The notes under the pieces are model-generated. The model was given only the letters and a program-made list of their open reading frames with translations, did not search any database and had not been told where the DNA came from. Positions 54,927 through 62,072 of a stretch of 62,072 bases of DNA are shown here, piece after piece. A program made the translations under genes and the position numbers. The stretch's first letter is position 1; the number at the start of each line of letters is the position of its first letter. The stretch is taken from assembly GCA_013377075.1 (NCBI GenBank), contig JACABD010000002.1, positions 68,530 to 130,601 of the forward strand. Reading direction: 5' to 3'. This DNA comes from Geobacteraceae bacterium (GTDB lineage Bacteria > Desulfobacterota > Desulfuromonadia > Geobacterales > DSM-12255).

Positions 54927-56063
54927 GTGAACAGATTCAGAACTATCCTCAGTTTAGTAATAACATTGGTTTTTGCCGTTTCAGCGTATGCAGGTGAGCC
55001 ACTCAGAATCGGTGCTCTCTTTGCTGTAACCGGCCCGGCATCTTTTTTGGGGGAACCGGAACGAAATACTCTGGAGATGCTTGTCAAGGAGGCAAACGCT
55101 AAGGGTGGCATCAAGGGTCATAAAATTGAACTTGTTGTTTATGATACCCAGGGAGATGCGACCAAGGCTGTTCAGCTTGCTACAAAGCTGATCAAGAATG
55201 ATAAAGTTTCTGTTATTATTGGCCCAAGCACAACCGGTGAGACCATGGCTGTCATTCCTGTCGCAGAAAAGGAGAAGATTCCGCTTATATCCTGTGCTGC
55301 CGGAATCAAGATTACTGATCCAGTAAAGAAGTATGTTTTCAAAACCCCGGCAAATGACCATGTAGCTGCTGAAAAAATCTTTAACTTTATGGCTTCCAAG
55401 AAGCAAAAGAGCGTCGCACTTCTAACCGTAACAGATGGTTTTGGCGCCTCAGGTCGTGAGCAGCTTAAAGATATGGCGAAAAAGAAGGGTATAAGTGTAG
55501 TTGCTGATGAGACCTATGGTCCAAAAGATACTGACATGACTGCCCAGCTTACCAAAATCAAGGGGAGCAAGGCTGACGCAATTATCTGCTGGGGGACGAA
55601 TCCAGGACCGGCAATCGTGACAAGGAATGTAAAGCAGCTTGGCATTAAAATGCCTCTCTACCAGAGCCATGGCGTTGCATCCAAAAAATACATAGAACTT
55701 GCTGGCAACGAAAATGCAGAAGGGGTTTTACTCCCTGCCGGTAAACTTGCCATCTACGAAAAACTGAAAAAAGGTGATCATCAGTTCAAACTTCTCAAAG
55801 ATTACGATCAGTCTTACAAGAAAAACTTCAACACTGAAGCCTCAACATTCGGTGGATATGCATACGATTCCTTCCTGATGATAACTGAAGCTTTAAAGGC
55901 AGGTTCTTCAACCGAGCAGATTCGTGACGGTCTTGAAGGGATTAGAAAACTCGTTTCAATTTCAGGTATTTACAACATGTCTGCAACTGATCATAATGGT
56001 CTTGATCTTAATGCATTTGAAATGGTTAAAATATCCAAAGGTGACTGGGAAATAGCTAAATAG
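54927..56063 (+). CDS. livK: Branched-chain amino acid-type ABC transporter substrate-binding protein (copy 1)
   Basis: 378 residues with GTG start and AGGAGG upstream. The signal peptide is FRTILSLVITLVFAVSAYA. The mature protein is a LivJ/LivK-type type I periplasmic binding protein: LRIGALFAVTGPASFLGEPE, GIKGHKIELVVYDTQGDATK, VIIGPSTTGETMAV. It would deliver ligand to LivHMGF. The neighbouring enzymes suggest an aryl acid or aromatic amino acid as ligand, but the sequence does not show it. A close paralogue follows directly. Confidence 0.92.
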   Translation: MNRFRTILSLVITLVFAVSAYAGEPLRIGALFAVTGPASFLGEPERNTLEMLVKEANAKGGIKGHKIELVVYDTQGDATKAVQLATKLIKNDKVSVIIGPSTTGETMAVIPVAEKEKIPLISCAAGIKITDPVKKYVFKTPANDHVAAEKIFNFMASKKQKSVALLTVTDGFGASGREQLKDMAKKKGISVVADETYGPKDTDMTAQLTKIKGSKADAIICWGTNPGPAIVTRNVKQLGIKMPLYQSHGVASKKYIELAGNENAEGVLLPAGKLAIYEKLKKGDHQFKLLKDYDQSYKKNFNTEASTFGGYAYDSFLMITEALKAGSSTEQIRDGLEGIRKLVSISGIYNMSATDHNGLDLNAFEMVKISKGDWEIAK

Positions 56064-56073
56064 GAGAGTTTAA

Positions 56074-57216
56074 ATGAGACGTATTCTTTTGACACTTGCA
56101 ACTGCTTCCGTCTGTATTTTTGCTGCATCCATATCTTTTGCCAGCTCTGCGACAATAAAAATCGGAGCTCTTTTTTCCGTTACGGGTCCACCTTCTTTCC
56201 TTGGCGAGCCTGAGCGCAACAGTGCAAAAATGGTAGTTGACGAGATTAATGCCAAGGGTGGGATAAAAGGTAAAAAACTTGAACTGGTTGTATATGATAC
56301 TGGTGGTGACGCGACCAAGGCTGTTCAGGCAGCCAACAGGCTAATCAAGGAAGATAAGGTTGTTGCTATTATCGGTCCAAGCACAACTGGCGAATCCATG
56401 GCAGTTATCCCTGTTGCCGAAAAAGAGGGCATCCCACTCGTTTCATGTGCTGCCGGTAGTAAAATTACTGATCCTGTGAAGAAATGGGTCTTTAAAACTG
56501 CCCAGAATGATGGTCTTGCAGTAGCCAAAATATTTGAGCATCTCAACAAAAAGAAGATTTCAAAAATCGCAATCCTGACCGTTTCCGATGGTTTTGGGGC
56601 ATCGGGTCGGGAGCAGCTCAAGTCCAATGCGGCCAAATACGGTATTCAGATTGTAGTAGATGACACCTACGGGCCAAAAGATACTGATATGACTTCCCAG
56701 ATTACCAAGATTCGCGGAAGCCAGGCTCAGGCGGTCATCTGCTGGGGGACAAATCCCGGGCCGGCTGTAATTGCCAAGAATGTAAAACAGCTTGGTGTCA
56801 AATTGCCGCTTTACATGAGCCATGGTGTCTCTTCAAAAAAATTCATCGAGCTTGCAGGCGATGCCTCTGAAGGAATAATAATTCCGTCAGGAAGAGTTAT
56901 TGTTGCAGATGTGCTACCCTCCAGCGACAAGCAGAAAAAGAACCTGATCGCCTTTGTTAAGGATTATCAGAATCATTATAAGGCTGAAGGCGATCATTTC
57001 GGCGGACATGCATGGGACGCTATTATGCTTCTCAAAGGCGCTATTGAGCGTGGGGCTGAAACACCCGCAGCAATAAGGGATCAGCTGGAAAAAACTTCCG
57101 GGCTTGCCGGCATTGGTGGGATCTTCACTTACTCTGCTACAGATCATGCCGGACTTGGCAAGGATGCCTTTGTTCTGGTCGAGATCAAAAATAAGGACTG
57201 GTCACTGGTTAAATAA
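56074..57216 (+). CDS. livK: Branched-chain amino acid-type ABC transporter substrate-binding protein (copy 2)
   Basis: 380 residues. Signal peptide ILLTLATASVCIFAASISFA, then IKIGALFSVTGPPSFLGEPE, VVYDTGGDATKAVQAANRL and IIGPSTTGESMAVIPVAEKE. It is a tandem paralogue of the previous gene, similar along the full length. Differences cluster in the C-terminal lobe, which could shift ligand range. GGAG precedes the ATG. A 14-bp hairpin lies between its stop and livH and could raise binding-protein levels above the permease. Confidence 0.92.
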   Translation: MRRILLTLATASVCIFAASISFASSATIKIGALFSVTGPPSFLGEPERNSAKMVVDEINAKGGIKGKKLELVVYDTGGDATKAVQAANRLIKEDKVVAIIGPSTTGESMAVIPVAEKEGIPLVSCAAGSKITDPVKKWVFKTAQNDGLAVAKIFEHLNKKKISKIAILTVSDGFGASGREQLKSNAAKYGIQIVVDDTYGPKDTDMTSQITKIRGSQAQAVICWGTNPGPAVIAKNVKQLGVKLPLYMSHGVSSKKFIELAGDASEGIIIPSGRVIVADVLPSSDKQKKNLIAFVKDYQNHYKAEGDHFGGHAWDAIMLLKGAIERGAETPAAIRDQLEKTSGLAGIGGIFTYSATDHAGLGKDAFVLVEIKNKDWSLVK

Positions 57217-57252
57217 GCTGTTAATTGTCTGTCTAAATCCAACCAACTTTAG

Positions 57253-57286
57253 CAGGCATCTGTCTGTAAAAACAGATAGATGCCTG
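57253..57286 (+). terminator. Intercistronic hairpin between livK copy 2 and livH
   Basis: A 14-bp stem (57253-57266 with 57273-57286, one G-U pair) has a 6-nt loop. Only three T residues follow, so it is probably an RNA-stabilising or weak attenuating element, not a full stop. Confidence 0.6.
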
Positions 57287-57307
57287 TTTGACTCTAAAGA
57301 AGTGTAA

Positions 57308-58192
57308 ATGGAACTTTCCGATCAAATTGCGCAATATCTTGTTTCAGGCCTCTCCACAGGTGCTATTTATGCGCTTATCGGGATCGGTTTTGCAATAATC
57401 TACAACTCGACAGAAATCATCAATTTTGCCCAGGGCGAACTGGTAATGCTTGGCGGGATGTTTACCATCTTTTACCTCAACACCCTGCACCTCCCGCTTC
57501 CTTTGGCCATCCTTCTTGCTGTAGCATCTACAACAGCTGCCGGACTGATCTTCGAGAGGCTGACCATCCGCCCGCTAAAATCACCGACACCACTTGCTCT
57601 CATCATCATAACCATTGGCGGAAGCATCCTTATCCGCGGCATCACCATGATGATCGGCGGTAAGGATACTCATGCCCTGCCTGCCTTTTCAGGAAGTGAA
57701 CCGATACTCATCGGCTCAGCGACAATTTTACCGCAGCACCTCTGGATTTTTGCTCTTACTGCCGTTGCTATCACCCTGAACAAACTTTTTTTCCAGTACA
57801 CAATAACAGGCAAGGCAATGCGTGCATGTGCAGTAAACAGACGCGCTGCCGGTCTGGTCGGCATTGATGTGAAGAAGATGGTCTTTTTCTCCTTTGCAAT
57901 AAGTAGTTCATTAGGAGCTCTAGCCGGAATTATTGTTGCACCGCTGACAATGACCTCATACGATGTCGGCATCATGCTTGGACTGAAAGGATTCTGCGCT
58001 GCAATAATCGGCGGTCTTTCAGGCGGAGTAGGGACAGTACTGGGCGGTCTGCTTCTCGGTGTTCTTGAATCACTTGGTGCCGGGCTCATTTCATCAGGTT
58101 ACAAAGATGCGATAGCCTTTATCATTCTCCTTTTAATTCTCTTTCTGCGTCCACAGGGGCTGTTTACAAAAGCCCAGACAGAGAGGGTTTAA
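57308..58192 (+). CDS. livH: Branched-chain amino acid ABC transporter permease LivH
   Basis: 294 residues, about eight membrane segments. YLVSGLSTGAIYALIGIGFAI and INFAQGELVMLGGM are typical of LivH. It pairs with LivM to form the inner-membrane channel. The ATG at 57308 lies 21 nt after the intercistronic hairpin, with AAGAAG as a modest ribosome site. livM starts after 1 nt. Confidence 0.94.
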   Translation: MELSDQIAQYLVSGLSTGAIYALIGIGFAIIYNSTEIINFAQGELVMLGGMFTIFYLNTLHLPLPLAILLAVASTTAAGLIFERLTIRPLKSPTPLALIIITIGGSILIRGITMMIGGKDTHALPAFSGSEPILIGSATILPQHLWIFALTAVAITLNKLFFQYTITGKAMRACAVNRRAAGLVGIDVKKMVFFSFAISSSLGALAGIIVAPLTMTSYDVGIMLGLKGFCAAIIGGLSGGVGTVLGGLLLGVLESLGAGLISSGYKDAIAFIILLLILFLRPQGLFTKAQTERV

Positions 58193-58193
58193 C

Positions 58194-59168
58194 GTGTTTT
58201 CAAAACACCGTGAAATATTCAAATTTCTTTCGCTGGTTCTTGTCGTCCTGATAACACCGCTGCTTGTCCACGAAGGGTACCTGCTTAATGTCCTTATCTT
58301 TGTCGGTATTCATACAATCCTGTCACTTGCGCTTAACCTTCTTCTCGGCTATGCCGGGCAGATATCACTCGGTCAGGCAGGTTTTTTCGGACTTGGCGCA
58401 TATATATCCGGGATTTTAACCACCACCCACGCGATCAATCCCTGGATTGCAATGCTTGCTGCAGCCACTATTGTTACGACCCTGGCTTTCTTTGTCGGCT
58501 TCCCGATCCTCAAGCTCAAAGGGCATTATCTCGCCATGGCAACCCTTGGTCTTGGCATTATCATCTATATAGTTTTCAATGAAGCAGTCGACCGTACAGG
58601 TGGACCATCCGGGCTTTCAGGGATTCCGAACCTCAGTATTGCCGGTTATACTTTTAACACTGACCTGAAAAATTATTACCTCATCTGGACATTTACTCTC
58701 GTAGCCATGGGACTATCCCTTAATCTCGTTCATTCAAGGATTGGCCGGGCACTAAGGGCTATTCACGACTCCGAGGTAGCAGCACGTGTAATGGGGGTTA
58801 ATGCCAGAGTTCTAAAAGTACAGATATTCGCCCTCTCTGCAGGTCTTTCCGCCATAGCAGGTTCACTTTATGCCCATACCATGACATTCATCGCCCCGGC
58901 ATCGTTTGGTTTCAACTTTTCTGTTGAGCTTGTGACCATGGTGATCATTGGCGGTCTCGCAAGTATCTACGGCTCGCTTCTGGGAGCCGCACTGCTTACT
59001 GTCCTGCCTGAAATGCTCCGCGCATTTCAGGATTACGACATTATCGTTTACGGTCTTCTCCTGGTTTTGATGACCATGTTCATGCCGGGGGGACTGGTCA
59101 AGGGAATTCCGGAACTGTTTACTTCAATACGTGCGAGAGCCACCAGGAAGGTGAAAACTGATGCTTGA
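58194..59168 (+). CDS. livM: Branched-chain amino acid ABC transporter permease LivM
   Basis: 324 residues, GTG start one base after livH. LLLGYAGQISLGQAGFFGLGAY, GGPSGLSGIPNL and SVELVTMVIIGGLASIYGS are LivM hallmarks. It forms the permease with LivH. The C-terminus overlaps livG by 8 nt (ATGCTTGA). Confidence 0.94.
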   Translation: MFSKHREIFKFLSLVLVVLITPLLVHEGYLLNVLIFVGIHTILSLALNLLLGYAGQISLGQAGFFGLGAYISGILTTTHAINPWIAMLAAATIVTTLAFFVGFPILKLKGHYLAMATLGLGIIIYIVFNEAVDRTGGPSGLSGIPNLSIAGYTFNTDLKNYYLIWTFTLVAMGLSLNLVHSRIGRALRAIHDSEVAARVMGVNARVLKVQIFALSAGLSAIAGSLYAHTMTFIAPASFGFNFSVELVTMVIIGGLASIYGSLLGAALLTVLPEMLRAFQDYDIIVYGLLLVLMTMFMPGGLVKGIPELFTSIRARATRKVKTDA

Positions 59169-59913
59169 AGTCAGAAACCTTACACAGCGCTTCGGCGGCA
59201 TAACCGCACTTGAAGATATATCTTTCAATGTTACAAAAGGCGAAATCACCGGCGTAATCGGACCAAATGGCGCCGGCAAGACAACGCTTTTCAATATTGT
59301 CACTGGTATCTATGCTCAGACCTCAGGAACTGTCCATCTTGAAGGCAAGGACATATCAGCTCTACCGGCTGAAATGCTTGCTGCAAAGGGGCTGGTACGG
59401 ACTTTTCAGAATATTGAGCTCTTTGGTAACATGACCGTTCTTGAAAATGTGATGCTCGGCCTCCATACGCAGAGCAGAAGTGGGATTCTATCCTGTATGT
59501 TTAAAGCGCCATGGCATCTGAAGGAGGAGCGCAATATTCGGGAGATTGCCTCTGAGTGGCTTGAGTTTTGCGACATTACCGACCTTGCTGATCAAAAAGC
59601 CTCTAACCTCCCTTTTGGTAAGGGGAGAATGCTTGAAATTGCCCGGGCAATGGCTGTCAGGCCTTCAATAATGCTTATGGATGAGCCTGCTGCAGGTCTC
59701 AACAACAGGGAGACAGCAGAGCTTGCCACCTTGATCAGAAAGATCCGGGACAAAGGTGTGACGGTTGTCCTTGTAGAACATGACATGGAGCTTGTCATGG
59801 ATATATGTGACAGAATTATTGTCCTTAACCTTGGCAGAAAGCTTGCCGAGGGAACTCCACGGGAAATTCAGGAGAATCAGGCCGTTATCTCCGCATATCT
59901 GGGCGAAGGGTAG
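59161..59913 (+). CDS. livG: Branched-chain amino acid ABC transporter ATP-binding protein LivG
   Basis: 250 residues. Walker A GPNGAGKTT (about 37), Walker B IMLMDEPAAGLN, and the H loop VLVEHDMELVM are clear. The signature reads LPFGKGRMLEIARA, a LivG-type variant of LSGGQ. It powers transport together with LivF. It overlaps livM by 8 nt. Confidence 0.95.
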   Translation: MLEVRNLTQRFGGITALEDISFNVTKGEITGVIGPNGAGKTTLFNIVTGIYAQTSGTVHLEGKDISALPAEMLAAKGLVRTFQNIELFGNMTVLENVMLGLHTQSRSGILSCMFKAPWHLKEERNIREIASEWLEFCDITDLADQKASNLPFGKGRMLEIARAMAVRPSIMLMDEPAAGLNNRETAELATLIRKIRDKGVTVVLVEHDMELVMDICDRIIVLNLGRKLAEGTPREIQENQAVISAYLGEG

Positions 59914-59922
59914 GGGAGTATA

Positions 59923-60666
59923 GTGCTTAAGGTCAAAAATATAAATACCTATTACGGCAAGGTGCACGCCCTCAAAAATGTCTCTATTCACCTTTCACCC
60001 AAGGAGATAGTTGCACTTATCGGTGCGAATGGGGCAGGAAAGACAACCATTCTCAATACTCTTTCCGGGGTTACACCAATGCAAAGCGGCAGTATAGATT
60101 TTGCCGGTGAAAGCGTCGGTGCCTTATCTCCAGATAGAATCGTTAAAAGCGGCATCTCGCAGGTTCCTGAAGGAAGACAGGTATTTAAAGGGATGACGGT
60201 TGCCGAAAATCTGGAACTTGGTGCTTATTTGCGGTTTACCGCAAGGGAACCCAAAGAGCTGATAAGAAAGGATATTGTAAAAATATATCAGCTTTTTCCG
60301 CGGCTTGAGGAGCGAAAAAAGCAGATGGCAGGAACGCTTTCCGGAGGCGAGCAACAGATGCTGGCAATCGGCAGGGCGCTTATGGCAAAACCGAAGCTTC
60401 TCCTGCTTGATGAGCCATCAATGGGGCTTGCACCTCTGGTAGTACAGGAGATTTTCGCTGTAATAGAGCGTCTAAGAAGTGATGAAGGAGTGACTGTTCT
60501 GCTTGTTGAGCAGAATGCAAAAGCCGCCCTTAAAATGGCGGATCGCGGCTATGTGCTTGAAACCGGCAAGATAATTCTCGAAGGAAATGCTGCGGATCTA
60601 CTCGAAAATCCAGAAGTTCAGCGCGCTTATCTTGGCAAGGAAAAGAAGGATATCTGGGAGAGATAG
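59923..60666 (+). CDS. livF: Branched-chain amino acid ABC transporter ATP-binding protein LivF
   Basis: 247 residues from a GTG with GGGGAG upstream. Walker [10 protein letters not shown], signature [16 protein letters not shown], Walker [14 protein letters not shown] and [15 protein letters not shown] are the LivF pattern. It is the second ATPase of the importer. The following paaK gene starts 10 nt after its stop. Confidence 0.95.
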   Translation: MLKVKNINTYYGKVHALKNVSIHLSPKEIVALIGANGAGKTTILNTLSGVTPMQSGSIDFAGESVGALSPDRIVKSGISQVPEGRQVFKGMTVAENLELGAYLRFTAREPKELIRKDIVKIYQLFPRLEERKKQMAGTLSGGEQQMLAIGRALMAKPKLLLLDEPSMGLAPLVVQEIFAVIERLRSDEGVTVLLVEQNAKAALKMADRGYVLETGKIILEGNAADLLENPEVQRAYLGKEKKDIWER

Positions 60667-60676
60667 AGAGGTTTTT

Positions 60677-61978
60677 ATGGAGATATGGGACAGAGAGTAT
60701 GAATGCATGGATCGTGAAGTCCTTGAACAGCTTCAGCTTGAGAGACTTCAGGCAACCCTTCACCGTGCCTACAAAAATGTAACCTGTTACAAGAACAAAT
60801 TTAATCAGCAAGGGATAGACCCTGATGCTGTCCAGTCACTTTCAGATCTCTCCAAACTGCCTTTCACGACAAAAGAGGATCTGCGACTTAACTACCCTTA
60901 TGGCATGTTTGCCGTTCCTCTGCGAGAAGTTGTCAGAATCCACTCTTCATCCGGTACAACCGGCAAACCTACAGTTGTCGGCTATACAAAAAATGACATA
61001 AAAATCTGGTCAAATCTCATAGCCAGACTTCACACTGCAGCCGGGGTTACCCATGATGATGTTGTTCAGATAGCTTTCGGTTACGGCATGTTTACCGGCG
61101 CTTTCGGACATCACTATGGAGCCGAGGTGATTGGCGCTTCGGTAATTCCCATGGGTGGCGGCAACACTGAAAAACAGATCATGATAATGCAGGATTACCG
61201 CACCACCGTCCTCATCAGCACACCTAGTTATGCGATTACCATTGCTGACAGGATGGAGCAACTTGGAATTAATCCGAAGAGCCTCTCATTAAAGCACGGC
61301 CTTTTTGGTGGTGAACCCTGGTCAGAGGCAATGAGAATCGAGATTGAAAGTCGCCTGGGTATTACAGCAACAGACAATTACGGGTTGTCAGAGGTTATCG
61401 GACCTGGAGTTGCGGGTGAATGTACCCATAAATGTGGTATGCATATTTTCGAAGATATATTCATCCCTGAAATTATAGATCCAGATACCTGCGAAGTTCT
61501 GCCTCCAGGCAGTGTAGGAGAACTGGTCATTACAACCCTCACAAAAGAGGCGTTTCCGATGATACGCTACAGAACAAGGGATATAACCAGTCTTGATTAT
61601 GAGAAATGCAGTTGCGGCAGAACCCATGTACGGATGAAGAAAACCATGGGCAGATCTGACGATATGCTCATTATCAAAGGGGTTAATGTATTCCCGTCAC
61701 AGATCGAAGAAGTAATTGTTGCAATTGACGGATGCGAACCTCATTACCAGTTGATCGTTGACAGAAAGAACAGTGTTGATTCACTGGAGATTCATATCGA
61801 GGTTACTGAAAACATCTTCTTCGACGAAATGAAAATGCAACGTGCTTTTATTGACTCGATCCAGCATAAAATACATTCACTAATTGGTCTCGGAGTTACT
61901 GTAAAACTGGTCGAGCCGAAAAGTTTTCCAAGATTTGAAGGTAAGGCATCTAGAGTCATTGATAACAGGCAACACTGA
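60677..61978 (+). CDS. paaK: Phenylacetate-CoA ligase (second copy)
   Basis: 433 residues. [62 protein letters not shown] are the same motifs as in the first copy. ATG at 60677 is chosen; a frame from 60587 would extend into livF. GAGAGG lies before it. Its presence at the end of the transport genes suggests activation of an imported acid, possibly with a different specificity from the first copy. A terminator follows after 26 nt. Confidence 0.94.
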   Translation: MEIWDREYECMDREVLEQLQLERLQATLHRAYKNVTCYKNKFNQQGIDPDAVQSLSDLSKLPFTTKEDLRLNYPYGMFAVPLREVVRIHSSSGTTGKPTVVGYTKNDIKIWSNLIARLHTAAGVTHDDVVQIAFGYGMFTGAFGHHYGAEVIGASVIPMGGGNTEKQIMIMQDYRTTVLISTPSYAITIADRMEQLGINPKSLSLKHGLFGGEPWSEAMRIEIESRLGITATDNYGLSEVIGPGVAGECTHKCGMHIFEDIFIPEIIDPDTCEVLPPGSVGELVITTLTKEAFPMIRYRTRDITSLDYEKCSCGRTHVRMKKTMGRSDDMLIIKGVNVFPSQIEEVIVAIDGCEPHYQLIVDRKNSVDSLEIHIEVTENIFFDEMKMQRAFIDSIQHKIHSLIGLGVTVKLVEPKSFPRFEGKASRVIDNRQH

Positions 61979-62004
61979 TATCTAACTTCATAAATATACA
62001 GCAA

Positions 62005-62036
62005 AGCGGTTCCATAACCAGGAGCCGCTCTTTTTT
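62005..62036 (+). terminator. Intrinsic terminator closing the aryl-CoA/transport operon
   Basis: Stem AGCGGTTCC (62005-62013) / GGAGCCGCT (62021-62029, one G-U pair), 7-nt loop, then CTTTTTT. It is the first strong terminator after the iorA promoter, so the operon spans about 11 kb. Confidence 0.88.
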
Positions 62037-62072
62037 ACGTTTCAACACATCGTACTTGACATAATATATCTT

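Overview
The window is an intact, gene-dense bacterial chromosome segment, by eye of moderate G+C. Gene content and order point to a Geobacter-like member of the Desulfuromonadia (former Deltaproteobacteria). The main evidence is the block thrS-infC-rpmI-rplT-pheS-pheT-ihfA-merR, a pilB-pilT-pilC-pilS-pilR cluster, an indolepyruvate oxidoreductase/phenylacetate-CoA ligase/branched-chain amino acid transporter locus, and a DHH-CBS tRNA nucleotidyltransferase. No species can be named from the sequence alone. I see no transposases, integrases, phage genes or CRISPR arrays.

Layout. 1-2.6 kb is the end of a lipid-modification cluster: a B12-type radical SAM protein, a glycosyltransferase fused to DUF2062, and an acyltransferase. 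2.7-10.3 kb is a translation block with tRNA-Val, thrS, infC (ATA start), rpmI, rplT, pheST, ihfA, a MerR regulator and tRNA-Pro. 10.4-13.9 kb holds a small lipoprotein, the DHH-CBS-nucleotidyltransferase fusion and a peroxiredoxin. 13.9-17.0 kb is a minus-strand biotin operon bioB-bioD-bioA with a BirA-like operator. 17.1-21.8 kb carries tatC-ribF-flippase-DUF2723 in overlapping order. 21.9-29.0 kb is the type IV pilus motor and two-component set, without the expected pilA after pilR. 29.0-32.1 kb is a tightly overlapping run of a family 9 glycosyltransferase, an acyltransferase, rnhA, an HNH protein and a HAD phosphatase.

32.1-37.0 kb holds a minus-strand TPR protein, a gamma carbonic anhydrase and yedF, then a divergent chemoreceptor. 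37.0-40.2 kb is panB-panC-amidohydrolase behind a structured leader. 40.2-42.0 kb is a minus-strand infA-efp-epmA group. 42.1-48.1 kb holds an rRNA/tRNA uracil methyltransferase, a TPR protein, an IHF-beta-like protein and three envelope proteins, including an OmpA-domain protein. 48.1-50.7 kb couples a Na/phosphate symporter to an exopolyphosphatase. 50.8-62.0 kb is a long co-directional operon for aryl-acid or aromatic amino acid metabolism: iorAB, two paaK, an ACT protein, and a Liv transporter with two binding proteins.

Functionally most of the window is housekeeping. The most unusual points are cis-acting or architectural. Terminator-like hairpins sit directly in front of the start codons of thrS, pheS, efp and panB. 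infC appears to start with ATA. tRNA-Val has C at position 33. pilA is absent from its usual place, and a palindrome plus terminator precede panB. The aryl-CoA/transport operon is the best candidate for an incompletely described system. All statements come from reading the sequence; no database search was run.
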